Source: an uncultured Pelagibacteraceae bacterium (GTDB lineage: Bacteria > Pseudomonadota > Alphaproteobacteria > Pelagibacterales > AG-422-B15). Taken from it: a DNA stretch of 64,000 bases. The notes beneath the pieces are model-generated. The model worked only from the letters and a program-made list of their open reading frames with translations. It was not told the DNA's origin and searched no databases. This document shows positions 35,343 to 42,653 of the stretch, piece after piece (within the stretch, counting starts at the first letter, position 1; each line of letters begins with the position of its first letter). Made by a program: the position numbers and the translations under genes. Location: NCBI GenBank assembly GCA_902523455.1, contig CABYZG010000001.1, forward strand, positions 104,001 to 168,000, written 5' to 3'.

Positions 35343-36413
35343 ATGCACAAAAGAAAAATCATTATTAAATCCTCAAAACAAAACTATTCTATTGAATTAT
35401 TGAATATTTCTAAGTCAAACTTCAAGGCGAATATTGATACAAATGACATTTTACTTGTAGATAAAAAAGTATTTCAAAGACACAAACTTTCAAAATTTCT
35501 TTCTAACAAAAATATTATAAAAATTAATGCAAGTGAGAAATCAAAATCTTTTGAAAATTTAAATAGTATAATTAATCAAATTATAAAAAAAAATTTTAAT
35601 AAAAATAATAAACTTATAATTATTGGAGGTGGTATAACCCAAGATATAGGAAGTTTTATTGCCTCTATTTTATTTCGAGGTATTGATTGGATTTTTTACC
35701 CTACTTCTTTTTTATCACAGTGTGATAGTTGTATAGGTGGAAAAACTTCAATTAATTTTTATAGTAGAAAAAATCAAATAGGTAATTTCCATCCTCCAAA
35801 AAAAATTTTTATTGATGTAAATTTTTTGAACACATTATCAAAAAAAGAAATAAACTCTGGTATAGGTGAAATGGCACACTATTTTTTAGTATCTGGAAAA
35901 GAAGATGTTGCATATTTTAAATTAAGATATCAAAAAGCTATGCAACTTAATCTTAAAGCATGTGAACAACTAATTTTTAAATCTTTAAATATTAAGAAAA
36001 GATTTATTGAAAAGGATGAGTTTGATAAAAAAGAAAGACTTTTGCTGAACTATGGACATACTTACGGACATGCAATTGAATCCATTACCAATTTTAAAAT
36101 TCCACATGGTATAGCTGTTGCTCACGGAATGAATATGGCAAATTTTATTTCTCATAAATTAGGATTATTAAAGTATGAAAAATTTGAAATGGTTAAAGAA
36201 ATCTTAGATCCCATTTGCAAAGATTATTTACCTAAAAATATTAATATCAATCATCTAATCAAGGCTTTAAAAAAAGATAAGAAAAACATTAATAGTAATA
36301 TTAGATCTATTTTAGCTAAGGACATTGGCCATATGATTGTAAGAGAAATTGTAGTTAATGATAATTTTAAAAAAATACTTTATGAATTTAAAAGAAAATA
36401 TTTTAGACTATGA
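35343..36413 (+). CDS. 3-Dehydroquinate synthase-like sugar phosphate cyclase with altered active-site residue
   Basis: The 356-residue protein has the AroB/sugar-phosphate-cyclase fold landmarks: G-G-G-I-T-Q-D (residues 95-101) for NAD, the P-T-S-F-L-S-Q-C-D-S-C-I-G-G-K-T segment (120-135), and metal ligands that can be placed at E176, H239 and H255. The usual E-x-x-K, whose Lys contacts substrate in dehydroquinate synthase, is E-M-A-H here (176-179), so His179 replaces Lys. That and the glycan setting argue against a housekeeping shikimate role. Related enzymes cyclise sedoheptulose 7-phosphate to valiolone-type cyclitols, and a SIS isomerase nearby might share that substrate. The product is unknown. 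The gene overlaps the next by 4 nt. Confidence 0.8.
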   Translation: MHKRKIIIKSSKQNYSIELLNISKSNFKANIDTNDILLVDKKVFQRHKLSKFLSNKNIIKINASEKSKSFENLNSIINQIIKKNFNKNNKLIIIGGGITQDIGSFIASILFRGIDWIFYPTSFLSQCDSCIGGKTSINFYSRKNQIGNFHPPKKIFIDVNFLNTLSKKEINSGIGEMAHYFLVSGKEDVAYFKLRYQKAMQLNLKACEQLIFKSLNIKKRFIEKDEFDKKERLLLNYGHTYGHAIESITNFKIPHGIAVAHGMNMANFISHKLGLLKYEKFEMVKEILDPICKDYLPKNININHLIKALKKDKKNINSNIRSILAKDIGHMIVREIVVNDNFKKILYEFKRKYFRL

Positions 36414-37522
36414 AAGAGTTATCAAAAATTTCAATTTTTAATAATTGTTTTAAAAATAAAAATGTTATTGTAACTGGACATACAGGATTTAAAGGATCAT
36501 GGCTTTCCTTGTGGCTCAAAACCTTAGGTGCAAATGTAAGGGGGATATCACTAGATCCCATTACTCATCCGTCACATTATAAAGTAATAAATTTAACAAA
36601 GAAAATTAATGATAGACGTTGCAATATATTGAACAAAAAAAAACTTGAGAAAGAAATTATTTCTTTTAAACCTCATTTTATTTTTCATTTAGCTGCTCAA
36701 TCATTAGTAAACAAATCTCTAAAATTTCCTCACACAACATGGGAAACAAATGTGATTGGTACAATTAATATATTAGAATGTTTGAGAAAAATAGAACACA
36801 AATGTGTTGGAGTGATAATTACAAGTGATAAATGCTATGAGAATAAAGAAATTCTGAGAGGATATAAAGAAGATGATGAACTCGGAGGTGTAGATCCCTA
36901 CAGTGCTTCAAAAGGGTCAGCAGAATTAGCAATCCGTAGTTATATTAAGTCTTACTTTTCGTCAAAAAAATCAAAGGTAAGAATTGCTATTGGAAGAGCA
37001 GGAAATGTTATCGGTGGCGGAGATTGGTCGGAGGATCGTATACTTCCTGATTGTATAAAGTCATGGTCAAAAAATAAAAAAGTTGTTTTAAGAAACCCAG
37101 AGTCAACCAGACCCTGGCAACATGTTTTAGAACCGCTAAGTGGATACTTAATTTTGGCAAAAAATTTAAACCAAAATACTAGTTTACATGGAGAAGCATT
37201 TAATTTTGGTCCAAGAGAAAATGTTAGTAGAACAGTAATTCAATTAGTAAAAGAAATGTCTATATATTGGAAAAATGTTCAATGGGACATTAAGCCTAAC
37301 AAAAAATTAATTGAGTCAAAACTTTTAAAGCTTAATTGTAAAAAATCAAAAAAAATACTTGGATGGGAGTCAAATTTAAACTTTCAACAGACAATTAGAT
37401 TCACTGCTGAATGGTATAAAAACTATTATAAAGATAAGGTTAATGCTGAAAAAATTAGTAAAATGCAAATAATGGAATTCACAAAGCTAGCAAGAGCCAA
37501 TTCATTGAATTGGGCAAAGTAA
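36410..37522 (+). CDS. rfbG: CDP-glucose 4,6-dehydratase
   Basis: The 370-residue protein matches RfbG in length and motifs. V-T-G-H-T-G-F-K-G-S-W-L (residues 21-32) is the distinctive cofactor loop of this family, followed by H-L-A-A-Q-S-L-V near 88-95, the T-S-D-K-C-Y active-site Ser/Asp region near 138-143, and Y-S-A-S-K-G near 164-169 with the catalytic Tyr and Lys. It removes water from CDP-glucose to give CDP-4-keto-6-deoxyglucose. The matching cytidylyltransferase RfbF is encoded two genes downstream. ATGA overlap couples it to the cyclase-like gene and a shared base (TAATG) to the cupin gene. Confidence 0.92.
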   Translation: MKELSKISIFNNCFKNKNVIVTGHTGFKGSWLSLWLKTLGANVRGISLDPITHPSHYKVINLTKKINDRRCNILNKKKLEKEIISFKPHFIFHLAAQSLVNKSLKFPHTTWETNVIGTINILECLRKIEHKCVGVIITSDKCYENKEILRGYKEDDELGGVDPYSASKGSAELAIRSYIKSYFSSKKSKVRIAIGRAGNVIGGGDWSEDRILPDCIKSWSKNKKVVLRNPESTRPWQHVLEPLSGYLILAKNLNQNTSLHGEAFNFGPRENVSRTVIQLVKEMSIYWKNVQWDIKPNKKLIESKLLKLNCKKSKKILGWESNLNFQQTIRFTAEWYKNYYKDKVNAEKISKMQIMEFTKLARANSLNWAK

Positions 37523-37944
37523 TGTTAGGTAATATAGCGAAAATACCATTAAAAAAATTTCACTTGAAGAAAGGCGACTTATTTCACGGAATCAAGAAGA
37601 GTGATAAATCATTCTATGGGTTTGGTGAGATTTACTTTTCTTGGATAAATTATAATTCTGTAAAAGCCTGGAAGTATCATAAGGAGATGCATTTAAATTT
37701 AATTGTTCCATTAGGAAAAGTTTTATTTGTTTTTTATGATCAAAAGACACTAGAAACTAAGGAATTTATTGTTGGGGACGATAATTATGCTAGATTATCT
37801 GTACCCAAAAACATATGGTTTGGATTTAAAGGCTTAAGCAAAACTGATAATTTAGTAGTAAATGTTGCTAGTATTGAGCACAATGATAATGAAGTTTTAA
37901 GTAAAAATTTAGAAGAAATAAATTATGATTGGAAATTAGATTAA
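37522..37944 (+). CDS. RmlC-like cupin sugar epimerase
   Basis: A small cupin of 140 residues. The segment G-D-L-F-H-G-I-K (near 19-26), Y-H-K-E-M-H-L-N-L near 53-61, the F-V-F-Y-D-Q strand and V-P-K-N-I-W-F-G-F-K-G near 93-103 fit the dTDP-4-dehydrorhamnose 3,5-epimerase-related group, including small single-domain forms. It probably epimerises the CDP-4-keto-6-deoxy sugar made by the upstream dehydratase. Start choice: the frame can be extended to a TTG at 37510, but the ATG at 37522 overlaps the rfbG stop by one base, as seen at other junctions here, and is preferred. Confidence 0.7.
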   Translation: MLGNIAKIPLKKFHLKKGDLFHGIKKSDKSFYGFGEIYFSWINYNSVKAWKYHKEMHLNLIVPLGKVLFVFYDQKTLETKEFIVGDDNYARLSVPKNIWFGFKGLSKTDNLVVNVASIEHNDNEVLSKNLEEINYDWKLD

Positions 37945-37945
37945 A

Positions 37946-38713
37946 ATGAAGGTTGTTATTTTAGCCGGTGGATACGGGACTCGGCTTGCTGAGTATACAG
38001 AGGTGATTCCAAAACCTATGGTAAAAATTGGCAATTATCCAATTTTATGGCACTTAATGAATCACTATGCGAAATTTAATTTTAAAGATTTCTTTATCGC
38101 TCTTGGGTATAAAGGCTACGTCATAAAAGATTATTTTTTAAATTATAAGTCATTAAATTCTGATTTTAAAGTCAATTTAAGTGATGGCTCGTTAGAAATT
38201 TATGAAGCAAAAAATTTGGATTGGAATGTTTCTTTAATTGACACAGGTGAAACTTCAATGACAGGCGGAAGATTAAAGAATATGAAAAAATATGTTGGTA
38301 AAGATACATTTATGCTTACCTACGGAGACACATTAAGTAATGTTAATATAAATAAGCTGATTGATTTTCATCAGTCACATAAAAAAATGATTACCATGAC
38401 AGCAGTTAGGCCAAACGCTAGATTTGGTGAATTGAAAATTGATGGAAATATGGTTTCTGAGTTTGTCGAAAAACCACAACTTTATGAAGGCTGGATAAAT
38501 GGCGGATTTTTTGTAATAGAACCAGAATTCCTCGAATTTATTAAGGATGAGACAACTTTATTGGAGAAAGAACCTATTGAAACGGCAGTAAAACTTGGTG
38601 AAGTAGCTGCATACAAGCATGATGGTTTTTGGCAATGTATGGACACAAAAAGGGAACATGAATTGTTAGTTTCTTTATGGGATAAAGGAAATCCGCCTTG
38701 GAACAAAAATTAA
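37946..38713 (+). CDS. rfbF: Glucose-1-phosphate cytidylyltransferase
   Basis: The 255-residue protein matches RfbF (about 257). L-A-G-G-Y-G-T-R-L-A-E-Y-T (residues 6-18) is the nucleotide-binding loop with the E-Y-T extension typical of cytidylyltransferases of this type, P-K-P-M-V (23-27) holds the catalytic Lys, Y-G-D-T-L near 126-130 the metal Asp, and V-E-K-P near 172-175 binds the sugar. It makes CDP-glucose from CTP and glucose 1-phosphate, the substrate for the rfbG-encoded dehydratase. It begins one base after the cupin gene stop and ends directly before the next SDR. Confidence 0.93.
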   Translation: MKVVILAGGYGTRLAEYTEVIPKPMVKIGNYPILWHLMNHYAKFNFKDFFIALGYKGYVIKDYFLNYKSLNSDFKVNLSDGSLEIYEAKNLDWNVSLIDTGETSMTGGRLKNMKKYVGKDTFMLTYGDTLSNVNINKLIDFHQSHKKMITMTAVRPNARFGELKIDGNMVSEFVEKPQLYEGWINGGFFVIEPEFLEFIKDETTLLEKEPIETAVKLGEVAAYKHDGFWQCMDTKREHELLVSLWDKGNPPWNKN

Positions 38714-39664
38714 ATGAGGGTTTTGATTCTAGGTGGTTTAGGTTTTATAGGCGGACGTCTCTCAGAATTTCTATCAAATTTTAATTATGAAGTAAAGATT
38801 GCTACTAGACAAGAAAATATAATAAAGTCTGGAAAGAAAAAAATTGAAGTCATATCTATCGATTGGAATAAAATTGAAAGCCTAGAAAAGGCTTGCAATA
38901 ATATTGATATAATTATTCATGCAGCTGGAGCTAATGCCCAAAACTCAGTTAATTTTTTCGAGGATGTAAAGTTTTTTTCAAGAGTTGGCACCTCAAATCT
39001 TATAAAAGCTGCGAGAAAAAAAGCAGTCAAAAAAATAATTTACCTATCCACTGCTCACGTTTACTCAAGCCCCTTATTGGGAAAAATTAATGAGAAAAAA
39101 AAACCAGAAAACAACCATCCATATGCCATTTCGCATTTGATGGTTGAAAATCAAATTCTTTCACCAGAAGTAAAAAAAGATATTGACACTGTAGTCCTCA
39201 GACTTGCCAATTCTTTTGGAGCACCTTCTAGAATAGATGCAGATTGTTGGTATATTTTTATCAATGATATTTGTAAACAAGCTATAATAAATAAAAAGAT
39301 AAATATAAAATCTAATATAAACACAGTAAGAAATTTTATATCATTAACCACTGTATTAAACTGTATCAAGTTTATCATTGAAGTAGACAAAGATTTTAAA
39401 AACCTTCCTGATATTATTAATATTGGTGAAAGATTTTCTCTTTCTATAAAAGAAGTAATGTCAATTGTTAAGAGTAGAATCGAAAAAATTTTAAAATTCA
39501 CTCCCCAATTCTTATTACAATCATTTAATGAGAAATCAACTACTAAAGAATTTTTAGATTTTCAAACAAATGTACTTAAAAGTATAAAATTTAATAATTA
39601 TTATCCAATTGAGACTGAAATAGATAAACTAATAATTTACTGTAATGAAAATTTTAAAAAATAA
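38714..39664 (+). CDS. NAD-dependent sugar epimerase/reductase (SDR) with YxxxH instead of YxxxK
   Basis: A 316-residue extended SDR. G-G-L-G-F-I-G-G (residues 7-14) is the cofactor loop, H-A-A-G-A-N near 69-74 and L-S-T-A-H-V-Y near 111-117 are normal, but the catalytic motif reads Y137-A-I-S-H141, with His in place of the usual Lys. The codon is CAT. In the CDP-sugar module the expected step is reduction of the 4-keto group to give a CDP-6-deoxyhexose. A His at this place could alter pKa control of the Tyr or define a subfamily. It begins directly at the rfbF stop and overlaps the YdcF-like gene by 20 nt. Confidence 0.78.
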   Translation: MRVLILGGLGFIGGRLSEFLSNFNYEVKIATRQENIIKSGKKKIEVISIDWNKIESLEKACNNIDIIIHAAGANAQNSVNFFEDVKFFSRVGTSNLIKAARKKAVKKIIYLSTAHVYSSPLLGKINEKKKPENNHPYAISHLMVENQILSPEVKKDIDTVVLRLANSFGAPSRIDADCWYIFINDICKQAIINKKINIKSNINTVRNFISLTTVLNCIKFIIEVDKDFKNLPDIINIGERFSLSIKEVMSIVKSRIEKILKFTPQFLLQSFNEKSTTKEFLDFQTNVLKSIKFNNYYPIETEIDKLIIYCNENFKK

Positions 39665-40304
39665 AAAAGTTATTTTTGCAGTAACTATTGGATTACTATT
39701 TTGTATATTAATTTTTAAGATAGAAACAATTTTAACAAAATTTGCGTTTTTTTTTACAATTGATAATCCTTCACGCAATGCCGAAGTTGTTCTAGTACTT
39801 TCAGGCAATCCAATAACTAGAATACCAAGAGCTATTGAGTTGGTAAATAATGGGTTTGCAAACAAAATACTCATTACCAGCCCAAAGCCATTAAGTTCAG
39901 TTTTTAATTTTGAGTCTATGAATAATTTAGATATTATCAAAAAAATTAGCGAAAGTAAGAAATTTAGTAAAGAAATTTTAACCATACCTTCTCTCAAGGG
40001 AGGTGCAACTTCTACTTTTGATGAGGCATATGATTTTTACGAATATAATATCAAATCAGGTCAATATAATAAAATTATTTTAGTCACAGACTTTTATCAT
40101 ACGAGAAGATCCTTACTTGCCTTCAATAAAGTTTTCAAAAAAAGTGGTGTCCAATTTGAAGCTGCAGCAGCATATAATGATATTTTTAATGAAAGTAACT
40201 GGTGGAAAACAGATTTGGGAATTGCAACTTATATTATTGAACCCATAAAATTATTTATCTATTTTTTTTCATCATCAAATGCTAAATTTATTAATAATCA
40301 TTAA
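39645..40304 (+). CDS. YdcF/SanA-like membrane protein (DUF218)
   Basis: A 219-residue protein with one N-terminal membrane segment (about residues 8-24), then a DUF218 domain: V-V-L-V-L-S-G-N-P near 48-56, R-I-P-R-A-I-E-L near 59-66, K-I-L-I-T-S near 74-79, T-S-T-F-D-E-A near 123-129 and V-T-D-F-Y-H-T-R-R near 148-156. The YdcF/SanA family is linked to envelope processes such as cell-wall integrity, cyclic enterobacterial antigen or exopolysaccharide; its biochemistry is poorly defined. Here it lies just before an O-antigen ligase-like gene, so a role in late glycan handling at the membrane is plausible. Confidence 0.75.
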   Translation: MKILKNKKVIFAVTIGLLFCILIFKIETILTKFAFFFTIDNPSRNAEVVLVLSGNPITRIPRAIELVNNGFANKILITSPKPLSSVFNFESMNNLDIIKKISESKKFSKEILTIPSLKGGATSTFDEAYDFYEYNIKSGQYNKIILVTDFYHTRRSLLAFNKVFKKSGVQFEAAAAYNDIFNESNWWKTDLGIATYIIEPIKLFIYFFSSSNAKFINNH

Positions 40305-40324
40305 TTGCATAGATTGCACTCACA

Positions 40325-41563
40325 ATGAGAATAAATAAAAGTTTAGAAAATTTTCAAACACTACTCCTTTATTTTTTACCATTGACGCTTATTACTGGTT
40401 CCTTTTTATCAGATCTATCTGTTTGCATTATCGGTCTGATATTTTTATATTTAACAATTAGTCAGAAAGAATTTAAGTACTATAAATTATTACCTGCTAT
40501 CATTTTTTGGTTTTGGTGTTTATATTTAATTATCATTTCATCAATTTCACAAAATCCTTTTTTATCTTTTGAAAGCAGCTTATTTTATTTTAGATTTGGA
40601 CTATTTGCTCTAGCAATTTGTTATGTGATTGAGCACAATATAAATTTTAAAAGAAATTTTTTCATTATTCTTACAATAGTTTTTATAGTTGTAATATTTG
40701 ATGGCTTTTTAGAATTTTTTCTTGGAAGAAATTTGTTAAATTTTGAATATGATGGACTAAGAATAAAAGGACTTTTCGGTGATAATCTAACTATAGGATC
40801 ATATCTAGCAAGATTATTGCCAATAATATTTGCACTTTTCTATTCAGAATTTTTTAATACGAAAAAAATGATTTTATTTCTTATGATATTATTAATTGCA
40901 ACAGACGTACTAATTTATGTAAGTGGTGAAAGAACTTCTTTTTTTATAGTAAGCTTGTTAAGTGTTTGTATAATATTATTAACTTCACAATTTAGATTAA
41001 TTCGAATAGCAACGCTAATCATTTCAGTAGGTCTTATATTAATAATTACAGTATCTAAAGAGAATATAAGAGATAGAATGGTTACAACAACCATCAATCA
41101 AATATTTGACGAACGTGTCACAGTTTTTACTAGTAGACATGAGTCATTTTATTCGACCTCTATTAATATATTTAATGATAACTACATGTTTGGTATAGGA
41201 CCAAAAATGTATAGGGAAGCGTGCGCTAACCCAATATATTCTTCAGGTAAAAGTTGCTCTACTCATCCACACAATACTTACTTACAATTATTATCTGAAA
41301 CTGGAATTATTGGAACTCTACCGGTTATTTTCCTTTTTTTGTCAATATGCTATATATTTATCATGCATCTTTGGAGCCTTTACATAAAAAAAACAATTTT
41401 TGTTTCTGATTATAAAATATTTTTGCTTATAAGTTTATTTGTATCACTATGGCCTTTTATGCCATCACAAAATTTCTTTAACAATTGGATTTCAATAATA
41501 TATTATCTGCCTGCAGGTTTTTTGCTTTACGAATTTTCTAGACAAAAGTTTACAAAAAAATAA
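40325..41563 (+). CDS. O-antigen ligase/polymerase family membrane protein (Wzy_C)
   Basis: The 412-residue protein has about ten membrane segments and one large periplasmic loop after residue 250, the usual shape of WaaL/Wzy proteins. The loop contains H-P-H-N-T-Y-L-Q-L-L-S-E-T-G (about 316-329), whose His-Asn core is the hallmark of the Wzy_C/O-antigen ligase domain, and G-E-R-T-S-F near 201-206. Such proteins polymerise repeat units or attach the finished glycan to lipid A core or protein in the periplasm. With a second candidate at 50314, one may be ligase and the other polymerase. It ends a long plus-strand run and faces a minus-strand gene. Confidence 0.82.
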   Translation: MRINKSLENFQTLLLYFLPLTLITGSFLSDLSVCIIGLIFLYLTISQKEFKYYKLLPAIIFWFWCLYLIIISSISQNPFLSFESSLFYFRFGLFALAICYVIEHNINFKRNFFIILTIVFIVVIFDGFLEFFLGRNLLNFEYDGLRIKGLFGDNLTIGSYLARLLPIIFALFYSEFFNTKKMILFLMILLIATDVLIYVSGERTSFFIVSLLSVCIILLTSQFRLIRIATLIISVGLILIITVSKENIRDRMVTTTINQIFDERVTVFTSRHESFYSTSINIFNDNYMFGIGPKMYREACANPIYSSGKSCSTHPHNTYLQLLSETGIIGTLPVIFLFLSICYIFIMHLWSLYIKKTIFVSDYKIFLLISLFVSLWPFMPSQNFFNNWISIIYYLPAGFLLYEFSRQKFTKK

Positions 41564-41589
41564 AAAAAATTTAATTAATTAAATAAGGA

Positions 41590-42354
41590 TTATTTTTTAG
41601 TAATAATTATTATCTTCTTTTTTCCTATCTTCCGACTTTTAATAAGAATTTGAATAAACCTTATAAGCTCACTTAAAGCAACAGCTAGCAGTCTTGATTT
41701 TATATAAATTCCAATTTTTTTAATTGGTATGGTATAAGTTTCAAAATTTAAATTTTTAAAATGATCTTTGATTGCATTATAATTTGTTGAAATACTCAAT
41801 GGGTTATCCCAAAGTTGAACAATGGCTAGTTTCCCACCTTTTCTTAAATTTTTAGTCAAATGTGTAATATAATCAGCATGATCTTTGAAAGAGTCTGTTC
41901 GAGTAAAGGGATAAAACTCGAAAGCAGTAATTAATTCAAAATCTAAAACTTGATTATTATTTGTTGGATCGATTGCATCGCAAATGAAATTACATTTATT
42001 AAACTTTTTTTGAGCATAAGCAATTGCATCTTCTGAAATATCCATGCCAGTGACACTCGCATTTTGATATGCATTTTTTAGCTCATTTGTCGTAAAACCT
42101 GCACCACAACCAATATCAAGGATAGATGATAGAGATTTCCTTTTTAAAACTTTTTTAAATAACATGACTCTATAAATTGGATCAATATCGTTATGCTCAT
42201 TAAGTTGTGAAGCGCTGATGTCATCTTTTAATCTCATTATTTTATATGAACCAAAATCATTACGCGTATCGATTGAGTCAATATTTTTAGCAGATAAAAT
42301 TTTCTTTTCAGATTCCTTAAGATTTTTTGGCTTCCACCAATCTTTATTGCTCAT
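41590..42354 (-). CDS. Class I SAM-dependent methyltransferase (UbiG/Methyltransf_25-like)
   Basis: This 254-residue protein is on the minus strand, convergent with the ligase-like gene. I-L-D-I-G-C-G-A-G-F-T-T (about residues 78-89) is a clear SAM motif I, with G-M-D-I-S-E near 102-107 and I-C-D-A-I-D near 120-125. The layout resembles UbiG-type methyltransferases, including an N-terminal W-W-K-P segment near residues 6-9, but the sequence L-I-T-A-F-E-F-Y-P-F near 136-145 is unlike UbiG itself. It may methylate a glycan or a lipid. The nearest upstream region is the 299-nt divergent gap to 42654. Confidence 0.78.
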   Translation of the reverse strand: MSNKDWWKPKNLKESEKKILSAKNIDSIDTRNDFGSYKIMRLKDDISASQLNEHNDIDPIYRVMLFKKVLKRKSLSSILDIGCGAGFTTNELKNAYQNASVTGMDISEDAIAYAQKKFNKCNFICDAIDPTNNNQVLDFELITAFEFYPFTRTDSFKDHADYITHLTKNLRKGGKLAIVQLWDNPLSISTNYNAIKDHFKNLNFETYTIPIKKIGIYIKSRLLAVALSELIRFIQILIKSRKIGKKKIIIITKK

Positions 42355-42653
42355 TTTATTTTTTTACTCAAGATAATGTATAATGCATAAGTTTTATTAA
42401 ATTTGATTAAGTTATTGAAACATAATTTCTGTAATCATTTAGTCAAACTTATCTTATTGTTTTAGCAATTAATGTAATATTTAACTTCATTTATTTGTCG
42501 AGAAATTAACGAGACTCATTTACATAATCAAGTTTGAAATATTGAATTTACACTAATATGTATTACTATAAAATTATAAAAAAAGAATATACAATTAAAT
42601 AAATTACTATTTTTTTTTAACAATTTAATTTTATTGTAATAAAAATAAGTGAT
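42355..42653. other. Divergent 299-nt AT-rich intergenic region
   Basis: The longest gene-free stretch in the window separates the minus-strand methyltransferase from the plus-strand transferase gene. It holds one plus-strand promoter-like pair (TTTACA and TAAAAT) and several poly-T and poly-A tracts. No open frame, tRNA or clear hairpin with GC content was seen. Promoters for both flanking genes are expected here. Confidence 0.5.
42547..42574 (+). promoter_or_regulatory. Possible promoter for the gene at 42654
   Basis: TTTACA (42547-42552), a 16-nt spacer and TAAAAT (42569-42574) lie about 80 nt before the TTG start. The match is moderate and the region is very AT-rich, so chance is possible. 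Confidence 0.3.

Noticed and set aside
35343-36413. Reading this gene as housekeeping aroB
   Set aside because: The substrate Lys is His and all neighbours are glycan genes, so a shikimate role is unlikely though not excluded.
39151-39997. Two minus-strand frames of 116 and 122 codons across the SDR and YdcF-like genes
   Set aside because: Both overlap genes with clear motifs on the plus strand and show only Ile/Leu/Phe-rich, low-complexity translation.
41569-41584. 16-bp perfect palindrome ATTTAATTAATTAAAT between convergent genes
   Set aside because: It could be a terminator stem but has no G or C and no separate T run; such palindromes arise by chance in DNA this AT-rich.
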